Assembly (NCBI GenBank): GCA_019022495.1
Contig: JAFEKR010000028.1
Location: 496,001 to 560,000, forward strand
DNA length: 64,000 bases
Source: Epichloe hybrida
Taxonomy: Eukaryota > Ascomycota > Sordariomycetes > Hypocreales > Clavicipitaceae
Reading direction: 5' to 3'
The number at the start of each line of letters is the position of its first letter. Position 1 is the first letter of the stretch. Below are positions 11,920-23,952 of this stretch, piece after piece. The position numbers and the translations under genes are program-made. The notes under the pieces were generated by a model that worked only from the letters and a program-made list of their open reading frames with translations, did no database searches and had not been told where the DNA came from.

Positions 11920-13102
11920 AGAGATGAGCGGCGTTCTTTGTCCTGAAGCATTTGGTTCGACGCATATTTCAAGGCGTACGGTTGCCATGAATGCACACCT
12001 GCCATGAAAATTGTCCTCCACTCAACGTAGTACGGCAACTGGCAGACTTATGAGGAAGGGTGGCGAGACGATTTATCCTGGGAATTCAACACAATTTGGC
12101 GCGGGCTGACAGGCATTCTGTTTCGTTTTGTCTGTTCGTGTTTCGGGAATTTTTTTAATCATGATGTATGTAGATGACAAGGTGGAACACAAGATTTCAC
12201 TTTTTTTCTTCTTCCTTTTTTTTCCTCTGCATACTGACAATTGTGAAAGGGAATCGTCTGCGAGAGCGTCTGTAAGCGGCGCGTCATCAGCCGTCTTGCA
12301 TCTTGCACGCCAGCCAATCTAGGACGGGTGACGACGTATTACAGCTTTCCAAAGAAGTTGCCTGACGACCAGTCATTTGTGCCTGTGCCTGTGCCTGTGC
12401 CTGCGCCGGGCCGCCTTGTGCCGATGCGTGCGAACGAGATGGTGCAAATGTATTTTGCTTGCACTGCGTTGGTTGAACAAGGCCCACGCACGCACGCACC
12501 CGTCGTCGTCTTGGCTCTCTTGGCTCGGATGCGCTCCAGGCCGAGCGCCCAATGGGAAATGGGAAGATTGTTGTCGGATCGGAAATTTGATTGATCTAAT
12601 CCGTACTTCCGTATCCGGTCGAGCCCACCTGGGCCCCGGGACTCTCGATAGCCGGCGCTAAACAGCAGTGAGGCCCATCATCCTTTGAATTTCTCAACAT
12701 CGGCCAGCACGGGTTGTCTGAGCCTTGAGGACCTAGTGGAGGACCTACTGGAGCTAGAGTCTCGGGCAGTCGCCATGCCGGCGGATTTGCGTTCGGGCTC
12801 GCTCGCTCAGGTGGACAGGCCGACCAAATTTGCCTCCCATCTTCGTCCCGTCGCCACACGCACACGACCGCCCCTTAGTCTCGCTCTTTGTTTCATGGTA
12901 CTGTACACTCTAGTCGCCGGGCTTGGTGCTCTGGAGTCTTCTCGTTCTGCACATGGATTTATGAACTCGACATCTGTCAACATACATGGCATTGAAGGAG
13001 CAACATCTTTGCGCCTGTTCAAACACAGCAAACAGACAAGCCGTATCTGGTAGCAGTCTCACCTCGCCTTGCCTTGCCACTGGGACAGAGCCAACTGCCG
13101 CC
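11920..13102. other. Intergenic between the folate gene and the intact P450
   Basis: About 1.2 kb with only short, unrecognisable ORFs, a poly-T rich stretch near 12200-12230 and a short hexanucleotide repeat. It contains the 3' end of the folate gene and the promoter of the P450 gene. Confidence 0.4.
12379..12402. repeat. Hexanucleotide tandem repeat (GTGCCT)4
   Basis: Four exact copies of GTGCCT, followed by a degenerate copy. A microsatellite in intergenic DNA. Confidence 0.85.
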
Positions 13103-15345
13103 ATGTTGCAGAAGGTCCTGCTTGTCTTGGGGGCTGCCTTTGCCTACGCCGTCTTCAGTTTCATCTCGGGGCTGCGGCGGAACATTGCCATTGCAAAGAC
13201 GACCAACTTGCCCTATGTTGTCGTCCGTAAGTAAAAATACCCCTTGATCACCCATCCACTTGGGAGAGGCAATTGCGCACACACAGTCATCTCGTCTCTG
13301 CGTGATGATATGCGTCGAGAAAAAAAAAAGAAAAAAAAAAAAAACCAACTGACAAGATACTGCAGCTTGCGACCAACTAGCCCGGCATTGGTTGGTGCTC
13401 GGCCATGCCTACGCGAGAATACTACAATTCCTTCCCAAGTCATGGTGGGATAACTGGTTAGAGTAGGTTCACCCCCCCTTTCCCTTTCTCGGAAGAAGAA
13501 AGAACGAGGAGAAAAGGTGGCAATTCGTCAGTCAGAACGATGTGACCTGACACTGCAGTTCTTAGCCTCATGGTTCCCGATTCCTCCTATCGGCTGGACT
13601 TCGAACGCTTCACGCGACACGGCGACGTATTTCTATTCGTGTCTTCGTCTTCCATCACAGTACAGGTGGCCAACGCCGAAGCTATCCGTCAGATTATCAC
13701 ACAGAGGGAAAAATTCCCGAAGCCATGTCAAATCTACAGCATGCTGAGGCAATTCGGCGAGAACGTTGTCACGACAGAAGGAGCCGTGTGGAAGGCACAT
13801 CGCAAGGCCACATCCGCGACTTTCAATGAGACGAACTCGGCCTTGGTTTTCCGCGAAATCATCGTGCAAACGAACGGAATGATTGGCACTTGGGTCGACA
13901 GCCTTGGCAAAAGAGACGAACCTTTGACGACCGTTTCGGCGGACATAACACGACTCACCATCAATGTGATCAGTTACGTTGGGTTCGGATTGCGCTTGTT
14001 GTGGCCGGGCCAATCTTTGGCCCCCGGCTCAGATGCGGCCGCCGCCAAATATGCCTCTTTGGATGCGCCAAAAGGTCACAGCCTGTCATTCGTGGATACA
14101 CTGGTGCAATTGTTGAACAACATCCTGATGCTGATGCTGCTTCCCCGCTGGCTGCTCAGGATATTACCCTTCAGGAACACGCGTATTGCAGCGGCAGCAT
14201 ATCAAGACTATGTCAAATATATGGACGAGATGCTCGACGAGAGAATCGAGGCGGTGAAGCGAGGCTCACGGGCCGAAGAGGGCATGGACTTGCTGGGTGC
14301 TTTGGCCGAGGGCTCTTTCGGCTCCGGACAACAGGACGAGATTCGAGATGCTAAAAGGCCCATCAAAGCACCGGCCCTGACCCGCGACGAGATTCTCGGA
14401 AACGCCTTCATCATGTTTGTTGCAGGCCACGAGACGTCTGCCAACACGATCCACTTCACCCTCATCAACCTCGCCGCCAACCCAGCGGCACAGCGCAGGA
14501 TTCAAAAGGACATTGACGAGCTGGTGGGCGATTCCGACTGCTCATCCTGGAACTACGAAGGTCTGATGGGTCCCATGGCGACGAGTGCGATCGGAGCTTG
14601 CATGAATGAGACGCTACGCATCATCCCACCAGGACCTGCGATTCCGAAGCAAGTGACGACGCACAGCAACCAGACGCTGAACATTGAGGGGCGCGAATGC
14701 ATGTTGCCGAAAGGAAGTCTCATCATGATGCACGCGCTCAAAGCACAAGAGGATCCCCGACACTGGCCGTACGAAGAAAGCAGCCTGAGGCCGGGCCATG
14801 ACGATCTACGTGATTACAAGCCAGAACGCTGGTTCGAGACCCAGCCGGGTCCCCGCGGTCAAAGTCGGGACAGTGACAAGGACGATGAGGAAGCTACAGC
14901 TACCGATGGACGCTCGGAGTCCCCGAAGTCGGAGTCGGGGTCGGGCGGCGATGACAGTGAGGACAAAGTCGACGGCGGCGGGCGTCCCTCTGAGAGGAAC
15001 GCGCCGCCCTTTTTCCGGCCGCGCAGAGGCGCTTACTTGCCATTCAGCGATGGCTCCCGATCATGCGTCGGACGACGTGTGGCGCAGGTGGAAATCATGA
15101 CATTCCTCCTCGTGCTGTTCCAGCGATACAGCATAGAACTGGCGACGGATGAATGGGCCAGCGAAGACGAGGTACAGAGGTTGGGCAGAGACGCCAGGGC
15201 CGATCTGTACAGGAAGGCCCAGGCGTCTAGCCGGCGGACCTTGGGTCAGGCAGAGTCTGTCATCACGTTGGGGTTGCAGGGGAAAACGGTGCCGATGCGA
15301 CTGGTGAGACGAGGGGAAGAGAAATATGTCAACTGGATGGCCTGA
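13103..15345 (+). CDS. Cytochrome P450 monooxygenase, 3 exons
   Basis: Haem-thiolate monooxygenase anchored in the ER by its N terminus; substrate unknown. Exons 13103-13226, 13366-13462 and 13566-15345 give 666 residues. The middle exon restores the expected region between the membrane anchor and the first beta sheet (VVVPCDQLARHWL to KSWWDNWLDLMVPD). A two-exon reading that skips it stays in frame but loses this conserved segment. Residues 1-25 form a hydrophobic anchor. Landmarks: helix C WKAHRK, helix I AGHET at 360-364, helix K E-T-L-R at 422-425, PERW at 493-496, and haem loop FSDGSRSCVG with F567 and ligand C574. Between PERW and the haem loop sits an acidic, Ser/Gly-rich insertion of about 50 residues that is unusual for the family. 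It stands alone, not in an obvious biosynthetic cluster. Confidence 0.92.
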
Positions 15346-15909
15346 CAGGACGGACTAACTACATACGGACTTGTTGGAGAAATGAGAGAAAATCAGGATG
15401 ATGATGATGTCGTGAATCTACATACGGATTACGGAGCGGAGTACGTAATCCGCACTCGTGCCATCCCATCCATCCCAGCCACTCGATTTCTGTCTGTGGG
15501 GCCCGGCCTCCTTTTCCCTTGCCCTTGCCCTTGCCCCGCGTCAAGTTGGCGTGGCTGCCTCCTTTCCTTTCCCCAGTTGACCAGAGTGACCAGAGTGACC
15601 AGAAGTGACCTGACCAGTCTTACTCCGTACGGAGTAAGACCAAAACAAAACAAAACATGGACAAAAAAGCAACACCCACGCATCCACCCACCCATCCACC
15701 ACCACCCTGCCTCCCCCCGTCACCATCATGACAACCAGCCGCGCCCCCCTCTGCAACACCAACACACAAACACACCAACTCGTCGCAATCGGAAGAGCAA
15801 GATTATACATTTATACAACCACATCATCATACCATCACAATATAATCGCCCCCCCCCCACCTCTCCCCCCTCTCCCCCCTCTTCCCAGCTTTGCGCGACC
15901 CAGTCCACC
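15346..15909. other. Intergenic between P450 and the HeH-like membrane protein gene
   Basis: About 560 bp. It contains a perfect 24-bp palindrome at 15617-15640 (core TACTCCGTACGGAGTA) and a C-rich pyrimidine tract just before the next start codon, typical of a fungal promoter and leader. Confidence 0.5.
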
Positions 15910-17199
15910 ATGTCCGCTCCCCAGACCAACGCCTGGTTGCGCGCCCAGCGCAAAGCCGATCTCGTTGAACTGGCCGAAAATGTCGGCCTCCAGAAGTAAG
16001 TGGACATTCTCATATCGCCTCGTTCCAGATTCATCATTGCATTTGTTTCTCCATGCTGCGCATCTCCTGGAGTCTGGGTGCCACTCTGGGTGCATCTTTG
16101 TGTGCGTCTTGGGTGCGCGTCAGGTTCGCGATTGTTTGGCACCGGCTAACTCGTTGTTTTGCCCGCAAACAGCTACGAGGGCTTCAAGAAGACCGAGCTC
16201 GAGGTCGCGCTCGACGACTTCATCGCCCAACACAGCAGCCACTTTGCCAACCGCCCAGACTTGACGAGCTATTTCAACAGTCGTTCCAAAGCACTCGCAC
16301 TTGGCTCTCCCGTTAAGAAGGAGAGGGAATCTATCAAGGACGATGTCGAGAAGCCTCTCAGGATTGCCAAGCGCCGTGTGACCAAGGCCATCGACGAGTT
16401 GAATTCTGAGTGAGTCCGGAGACTTTATACGCACCAGCCAGCCACGCCGCGAAATCTTGCTGATTCTTTCGCCTCCATCAACAGAAGCGATGAACGAGGA
16501 GCCTCCACTGCCTTGGTCAGAACTCCGGCTCGCAGCTTCTCTCAGGTTGCTGCTCGCATTCCCCTGCCGGCTACCCCTGCTGATGTCGCTGATGCGTTTG
16601 ATCGCTCTGCTGTTGCTTTGCGCAAGCGCGTCACGTCCGTCTACCAGGACACGGGCATCACCGAGGCCTCCAACGCTACTCGTGAGACTCTCAGCACCGT
16701 CACGAGCATCCTGTTTGTCGTCTCTGCCTTTGAGCTCTTCTACATTCGACCCGAGATCCTGCCCAACCGCTACGCCTTCACCATCCCCGCCGTCGGTCTT
16801 TTCGGCACCTCTGAGTACCCCATCTACCTGCCCGACATGTTCCTCATCTTGACTGCCAGCTTCTGGTCTCCCGCTCTGACCTGGGCCTTGACCAGTGCTG
16901 TCTTGCCCAGTCTTGCCGGCTACTTTTTCAACTTGAGCGCCACGAGCCACACTGGTCCCCGAACCCGCTCCAGGGCCGCGCTTCAGGACATAGTCGTCGT
17001 CGACCTGCTCACCTTCAGCATCGTCAAGGCTTTGGTCTCGTACGTTGTCTACGGTCAGGGTGTTACTTTTGGTGGCCTCTTGTCTGAGACGTCGATTGAG
17101 CGTCTGAACGGTGCCGTCTATGGCGGCTACAAGGGCGTTCTTGTTGGCACCGCCATTACCGGCATCACCAGCATTTACGAAGCCGTATTGAGAAAGTAG
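15910..17199 (+). CDS. Multipass membrane protein with N-terminal helix-extension-helix-like motif
   Basis: Exons 15910-15995, 16173-16409 and 16485-17199 give 345 residues; junctions fall inside codons and keep phase (Asn at LQ-N-YEGFKK, Glu at SES). Residues 12-50 (RKADLVELAENVGL, YEGFKKTELEVALDDF) resemble a small helix-extension-helix/SAP or Rho-N fold, usually a nucleic-acid-binding element. A basic, Ser-rich linker follows (SPVKKERE, KRRVTKAID). The C-terminal half has about four or five hydrophobic segments, such as TVTSILFVVSAFELFYI, YLPDMFLILTASFWS, DIVVVDLLTFSIVKALV and YKGVLVGTAITGITSIY. The layout recalls inner nuclear membrane proteins with an HeH domain, but I cannot name the family, so that location is inference. 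No signal peptide. Confidence 0.85.
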
Positions 17200-18875
17200 G
17201 AGGAGACAACCTGCGGAAACCCAGCAACTCATGCTGGTCATTGTTGCTGGGGATTCCCTGGTTTCCCCCCCCCCCCCCAAAAAACTTCTTTCTTCTCGCT
17301 CAACGACTCGACATCACCTTCGCCCTTGGCAAGATGACTACTTTTTTGTTTTCTCTCCTGCGGGTGTCTTGTCTTACCCATCTCCCCTTGGAAGTGGCAT
17401 TCAGGGCGTTGATGGCGTCATGGCGTGGTTGGTCTCGATACCTCTTTGTTTTCGCCTTTTTTTTTTTTTTTTTTTTTTTGGACGACCAGTATGGGCTTGC
17501 CTGCTTCTTGCACAACCTTTATTTTTCTGTCTTTAGTTAATAGCCGTTTCCCCGATCCTCCACGTTGTTGTATCCCGTGAGGGTAGAACAGCCAAGAGGT
17601 GAAGGACACTTCCGAGGTGCTGCTTAGCTTGGACGGTTTGCCGTCTGACGTGACGAGGAAAATGACGACGCAAGAGGCATCTTCTCTTCTGCTAATGGGA
17701 ATTCCTTTTCTTCCCTTTTCGACGGCAAAGATATGACGCTGGCTGATTACTCATCGGGTCTAGCTGGGTCTTGCTTGGTCTTGTCTCGTCCTGACAAGGC
17801 CAACCGTGGTGTTTTGAATATTCATCCGTACATCATGTCACTGGTGTCAGAACTCGTCGTCTTCTAGTTTTCAGCCTTTTCGCTGTGAATGCCTTACCAC
17901 TTTTCGATGTGATTGCGCCAAGAGCAGTTCGTGTTTATTCTGCCATGCCCCCTTCCTCCCCTTTATGTATGCAAGCTTGCGACTTTGATACCTGTTTTTT
18001 ATTTCTCATTTCTCTTCACCCTTAGATAGCGAGGCGGCGGCAGTTTTCTTTTTTTTTCAGTTTTTTTTTCCCGACTCTTTGCGGACTGGGATGCGCAGAA
18101 AGGAGAGGGATGCGAGAGATGGACTTATTACAGGATGATTAGGCCGGACTCTTGGTTAGCACTGGGGCTTCCTTCCCTTGCTTGGAGCTGGAGAGAGGAG
18201 AAGGGAGAGGGAGAGAGCTACGAGTTAAAAAATAAAGACTTGGAATTACTGCCTTTATTCTTGCTTTGTCTCTGACGAAATCATGCGTGGTGGGTACAAG
18301 ATCTACAGTTGGCGGCTCCTTGTGGCTTGTTATCGCGTATTTGGTGTCAAGTCTCGCCCAGACTAACCTAGGTATGTAGGAGGGCAAAAAAAGGCACCGT
18401 GTCAACTTGTGCTTCATCAATCTTCATCGTTTGTCACAGATTCTCATCGCTGTCACGAATCTTCACCGTTGTTCAAAATCTTAATCAATGTTGCCATATT
18501 GACAACTATCCGAATCAAGTACACGCTCGGCAAAATGCCGTCTCCCCTGCCTGATCCAAGAACGCCCTTGTTCCGAAACCCCCAGTCTACAGCCAGTGAG
18601 CTGAAGATGCCATTGATCCAGTAAAAAAAAAAAAGAAACGCAAAACTGACAACCACATGTCCCTTGTACGTTCCTCCTTTTGAACGGAGAGTGTAATTGA
18701 CTTTCGCGCTTTTCTTCTTCCTTCGCGCTCTTGCCTAAATGGTCTGATATTCTAGTACACAAAGAAAACTACAAGGTGTGAAAAAAACAAGAGACAACCA
18801 TCTGATAATGTACTTGAATGAATGAGTGTGGGTTTTCCTGCCCCAGAGTACGGTATCCCACCAGGCAAAGAGGCA
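17200..18875. other. Convergent intergenic region with poly-T tracts
   Basis: About 1.7 kb between two gene 3' ends. Several homopolymer tracts (T-runs at 17458-17479 and 18047-18069, C-run near 17266-17278). Two long 3' untranslated regions may occupy part of it. No gene is supported. Confidence 0.45.
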
Positions 18876-21318
18876 TTACTCATCGGGAGCCTCGGACTTG
18901 ATAGGATGGAGGAGCATGCTTCTCAGGCACATGCGTCCACTGCCATCTGCCCGCTTCTCCTCTTCGATGCCGCCTCGCAGATCGCCACTGTTTGACTCGC
19001 CACTTCGTCCTCGGCCATCCATCTGAGGGTACCCAAGCCATCGTCTCCACAAGAGCCCGGCAAAGGTACTATGGTAGTAGAAAGTTGATCCTTTGTGTAC
19101 ATGTTCATTGCCCAAGTAGAAAGGACTGTTTGAGCCTGATGTTGAGTGGTCCCTCCCGCTGTTGAAACCTTGGTCCACGGCAGATCCAACAGGAGTCCAG
19201 GCTCGTTCCAAGGAAATGGGATGAGGTGCATAGATGGCCTTGAAACCACGATGGAGTGCGATTGATGCTGGGAACATCTCGGAGAACATTGTTCGGTGAT
19301 GCCGCCAAACATCCTCGTGCATGGCGAGCAGGAGTCTTCTGCTGAGACGACCGGCTGTGACGATGCACGAACGGCGAGGGGGGCTGTCGTCAGTCACGTC
19401 CGTGTATCCCGTGATGTCATTTGAGAATACCCAGCCAGAACCTGATACCTCGAAAATGGGGTTGAAGGTGATGAGATCCGCGCCTTCACCAACCCCGCAT
19501 TGAGTGACATCTTGGCCCTCTCCGCAGTTGTCGGGGAGTGATGATTCGCCCCTCTCCTCAAAGCGAAGGGGCTTCTTGTCAGGAAAGTCGGCTGGTCCGA
19601 GGATGCCTTGTTTTCCAGACTCGACATGATCTTGCTGGACGGTTTTGGTGAAGTTGTCCCAGGAGCCGTGATATGAGGGGAGGTAATATCGCTCATTCCT
19701 TTCCCACATCAGTGACCGAGGTTGGCTGGCAGCCCAGCGGCCAACCCGATCGAACAATTCGAAGTAATTGCCCAAATGTCTCATATCCATCTCCCAATTC
19801 CAGAAATATTCGTACTCGGGATGCTGCGAAGCGAAGACCTGCAGTGGCAGTTGCGCGGCGCGGTATACACCGCGAACGTCGTGGCCACTGGGGTTAGACT
19901 GCTCGTTCTGGAATTCGCCCGGGTAGAACAGGGCCATCTCGGCCTCACTCCAAAGAGTCACAAGGCTCTGGAATTCAGGTGGTATGTTCTCATCGAGTAT
20001 GCCTTGTACGACAGAATCATCCGCCCAAATTGGCACGTCACTGTCAAGAACGTGGAGCAGAATATGCACCGTGTATTCACCGCCCGATTTCAGTGAAAGC
20101 TCGGTAATCAACGCGCGAAAATTCACAATGGCCAGAGGAGTCCATGTGTAGCTCGTGTAGCAGCGCACAACTACAGCTTGACGAACCGTCTTCCCCCGTG
20201 TCTTGGTGGCTGCCTTGGGCAGCTCTCCTAATTCCCTATCGGGTTGCACGAGACGGTGCTTGTTGGCCTCTGAGCATCTCTCCTGCGCATCGCTCCAATC
20301 AATGGAATTGTAGTTGATCCTGCCGGTCTTGGCCCAGACACTGCCGCTGTTTGAATCTTCTGTATCCTCTCCTCACCAGCGCCGCCATCTTCTTTGGCAT
20401 AACCAAAGCCATACGGCCCGAACCGCCCAAACCGGTCAAAACATACATCGTCTCGAATCCCTAGCAACTCGTGTGAGCCCATCACCGGGTCAGGCATGTG
20501 CTGAGGAACGCCATTATAAGCCAGTATGTCGGGAGCGGAGATCTTGTTCTCCTTGTCGAGATAGCACGGCTCGATGGGGTCCTTATTGGTGGTAAAAGGA
20601 TTGTATGGCGTCGGCTGAGGCACTCGGCGAGTGTTGATCGGAGGAGCGGGCAGAGGCGCAGCACCTGTAGTATTAGGATACTCGGCCACCAGTTCAGGTT
20701 TCTTGACCAGAGATTTGAGACCATGAAAGTAACCATCCAAACTTCAACACAACGGTGAGCGCGAGCTTCAATGACTGGGAGAGCATAGATTTTGCGTAAT
20801 AGGTAGCAAACGACTTACTGTGGATATCGCAGCCAAGGTTTTTCGTTGGCTTCGTTTTCGAATTGTTCCGTCTCCTTCTCGTCCTCTTCTTTACTTAATT
20901 CGTCGTCCTCAATCTCCAGTGCAGGTTTTTGAGAACCATCGGAGACAGACACAACAAGAGCTGTGTTGGAGAGATCTTTCTGGGCGCTTCCGTCGGCTTT
21001 ATCAGAGACATCAGGCATCGACTCAACTACTGGCCCGGTACTGCCTTTAGCATACCCGACCACGTCTGATACCCATACATGTTGGCTGTGAGAGATGACT
21101 ACGGCGATGAGCGCCAGGCCGGCCAGTGTCCAGACAACCACCCGGCGGTATAGGCAGTGTCCCAGCACTGCCTTGAAACGGGGAATCTGCTGAGGTTGAC
21201 GGGGTTGACACGTCTTCTCATTGAGCGGTAGTAAAGGGTCGCCGTTTCTTGATCTCGACCCGCTGGAGCTGCGGCTGCCGCTGCTGCTCAAGCTGAGCAG
21301 AGAAGGGGTCCGCTCCAT
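18876..21318 (-). CDS. DUF3405 family protein (type II membrane), with apparent frameshift
   Basis: Minus-strand exons 21318-20819 and 20741-18876, with a codon-split junction (RYP-H-LDGYFHGLKSLV). Residues 1-55 are a Ser/Arg-rich cytosolic tail, followed by a single membrane anchor (VVWTLAGLALIAVVISH), so the rest would be lumenal. The body matches the fungal DUF3405 family by LDGYFHGLKSLV, CFDRFGRFGPYGFGY, WSDAQERC, HILLHVLDSDVP, YEYFWNWEMDMRHLGNYF, and the long C-terminal part with DADLITFNPIF-like and PRRSCIVTAGRLSRRLL segments; a glycosyltransferase-like role is only inferred. The frame before about 20376 and the frame after about 20366 differ. The natural reading continues as EDTEDSNSGSVWAK, so one base seems missing in GGTGAGGAGAGG. 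A 17-nt intron would also fix it but is implausibly small. Either a sequence error or a recent null allele. Confidence 0.8.
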
Positions 21319-22337
21319 CTCGGGTCTACTCAGTGAAGGGAAATGCTCGGAGCATTCAGTTGATGAAGACGTGGTAGTTGGATTTTGCGGGAGGATGTGT
21401 ATCTTCTGGATGCCCGCCTAGCCATACACATGGGTTCCACAGGCGGGAAGGCCAATATGCTAGATGGCCTATGTGTTGAATGTTTACACGGGTATGATGG
21501 ATGGTAATGTTTTTTTTTTCCTTTCTTTCTTCTAGGGCATGCGCTGAAGTCCGATTGAGGTGCAGAGTAGAGTAAGAAGGAGTAATACTAGGGAAGTGTT
21601 ACGAAAAGAGCGTGATCAAGGCTTGCAATAAGAAAAGTGTGCAGTGCGGAATTTTCTTTTCAGAAAGATGCGAAAGAAGGATAAAGCATGAAAGACATGG
21701 GGCCAGACGAATGACCCCGGAAAAGGTAAAGGTCAACAAGGCAATTTCAACAGAGGAGAAGGATGGAGGAATTCGAGGAATTCGAGATGGGATGGACCAG
21801 AATCAACGGCTCCCATCGAAAAAGGACTAGTACCAAGGCATAAGACGGAAACAGAAGGGCAAGGGCAGAGCGGGACAAGGCAAGGGCAAGGCGAAGAACT
21901 GGGAAGGAACCGCTAGCTTGGGAAAATTCCAAGTCTGCTTCATCAAAACAGCCAAGATCTACAGGATCTACAGGAGACAAGCTCGCTCGCAAAGGGTGCT
22001 TCGGTGTGCTTCGGTGTGGGCCAGGGATACGCAACGGGAATGGAGTGGCGGGCGCCAGCAATGCCACATCGGATGATCGATGAAACTGGCGAAACAGGCA
22101 AGAAGAGGCTGGAGTTAGCGGTTGGATAGCATTGGATAGCATTGGATGAATGGATGAAGCGTTGGCCGTCGATCTGTTGGGTGGCTGATGACGTTTGCGA
22201 ACAAAAGGTGAGACAGGGCTTGATGGCTTCACCACAGCATGGCAATGTGGGTGAAGGATTGAAGAATTAAACAACAGCAGCAGTCATTGCTCCGCACTCC
22301 GTTAGGACAAGTCGAAACTCCATGTCAGTTCTCCTCG

Positions 22338-22377
22338 CTGAATTGCTGAATTGCTGAATTGCTGAATTGCTGAATTG
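22338..22377. repeat. Tandem repeat (CTGAATTG)5
   Basis: Five exact copies of the 8-mer CTGAATTG in intergenic DNA. Confidence 0.9.
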
Positions 22378-23131
22378 AGTCGCTAGCCTTTTTGACATGG
22401 ACTTTGTAGCATGTCGACGTGCCATGGCCGCGAGCGAGCACCGCAGTAATATTCCCCGAGAAATCCACTTTGAAAGTTCCGCACGTTATACCCAGCGTGC
22501 CCATAATATATGCCCAGCAGCAGCTAAGCCCAAGATGGACTAGCGCAGGGCTTTTAGCAGGTCAGTCTCTAGCGAAGGTCGCGGCCGATTTCATGTAACT
22601 GACCAACAAGGTTACGACTAATTGACCAACAATAATTACGATTAATCAACGAGGACCTTGATTAATGAAGGAAGACCTTGATGCTCAAGGGTCTTGAAAT
22701 TAGGTGGTACACCAGGCTCTATTGTATGTACCTCGTTTGGTGAAATAGGCGCAAAGGTACTTGCTGCTGTGTATTCAAAAATCCTTTGCTGCGTTGTTCA
22801 CGTGAAGAGTTGCTGGATGGGTGAGGCCAAACTCTACCGCACCATCACGGCGGCTAGTTAAGGTCCGAGCGGCAGCAACAAGTAACCCGCAGTGCCGTCG
22901 TGATTGGCAAGAACAGTCCTTGATTTCCAAAAACAAATCAAAAAGTCAAAAGGCTTGACTACGATGCATTATCCGGAATTTCTCCCACAGTAACATCTAA
23001 ACCATAAACCCACGCTTGCTTCTTGCGGAATACTCCGCTCTTGACGCCAAGGTACTTTTCACCACATATGCACCATAACTCATTATATTCCTCCCAACAA
23101 AATGGGCCAAAGAAAAATGTTACTTCTTACC

Positions 23132-23350
23132 CTAGCGCTTTTTTGCCGTGCCTGGATCCGTGAACGACGCACTTGGCGTAGCGATTCCGTGCTTGGTGTC
23201 GCTAGACTGGCTTTCTTGCTCAACAAGAGCTGAATCGAGGCTGGCATCCGACTGCGACAAATGGTGGCTCTGTAAACTCTGGGATAGTCCGTTTGCTGAC
23301 AGTGATGGATCTACGAAATCCAAGTTCGGGGGCAGCTGGTCAATGGCCAA
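23132..23350 (-). pseudogene. Possible protein-coding remnant, unidentified
   Basis: A 72-codon minus-strand frame rich in Ser, Gln and Asp (IDQLPPNLDFVDPSLS, ending DPGTAKKR), with composition more like a real protein tail than a random frame. Upstream minus-strand frames at 23440-23600 also look protein-like in short pieces (RLMMRKLHSTP, GAQDAVAILHRLSSVQ) but are broken by stops. This could be the last exon of a decayed gene. I do not recognise a family, and chance cannot be excluded. Confidence 0.2.
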
Positions 23351-23952
23351 GCATATCCCCTCGAAACACGGTCATGACATTGTGAGATCATGATGGACAG
23401 CCGGTATATTGGCCTTGTACGGAGCAAATGCACTACATCCGTGTTATGCCTGGACACTGGACAGCCGGTGCAAAATGGCTACTGCGTCTTGTGCCCCACG
23501 ATCGACTTCGTCATGCCGGCCTTCTTCACCGATCATCGGAGCGCTGCTCGACGTCGGGTGATTGTTTGGACAGCTTCCAGATATCGGTGTACTATGGAGC
23601 TTCCGCATCATCAGGCGCATCTACATATCAAATACGAAGCAGTAACTTGTGAAATTCAAGGCAATCACATCGTATTGCTTGCAGATTTCATCACTGGTCG
23701 AATTTCAATTTTCCAAACTTGCTTTAGTTAGTTCTAAATAACGAACTCCAAACCTCGGGGGTAATAGACGCCAACATCATGCTGGTACAAATCAATGCAA
23801 TCGCCCACAACTATGCAAGTCATTCATTCCATGCCAGGCTTCTCCTTAACTATTGGTCATCTTACATCCCTCGTTTCCATGCGTTTGCCATGTAGGGTAT
23901 CTTGGGTATCTATAACTGTCAAACACGCAACCAATCCATTGCCTTCTTCCAT

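Larger units (their letters stand above)
21319..23952. other. Intergenic, gene-poor, with purine-rich and repeated stretches
   Basis: About 2.6 kb upstream of the DUF3405 gene and downstream of the Cdt1-like gene. 21600-21930 is strongly purine-rich. An 8-bp tandem repeat lies at 22338-22377, and imperfect copies of a TTGACCAACAA..TTACGA..TAAT unit at 22597-22665. Apart from a doubtful minus-strand remnant at 23132-23350 no gene is seen. Confidence 0.4.

Noticed and set aside
13559..13566. Two-exon model of the intact P450 (acceptor CTGCAG at 13558)
   Set aside because: It keeps the frame but drops the conserved proline-rich and WWDNWL region that the 13366-13462 exon supplies; the acceptor at 13565 fits the three-exon model.
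16120..17280. 386-codon minus-strand ORF
   Set aside because: Antisense shadow of the HeH-like membrane protein gene; it crosses that gene's introns and has low-complexity, non-domain content.
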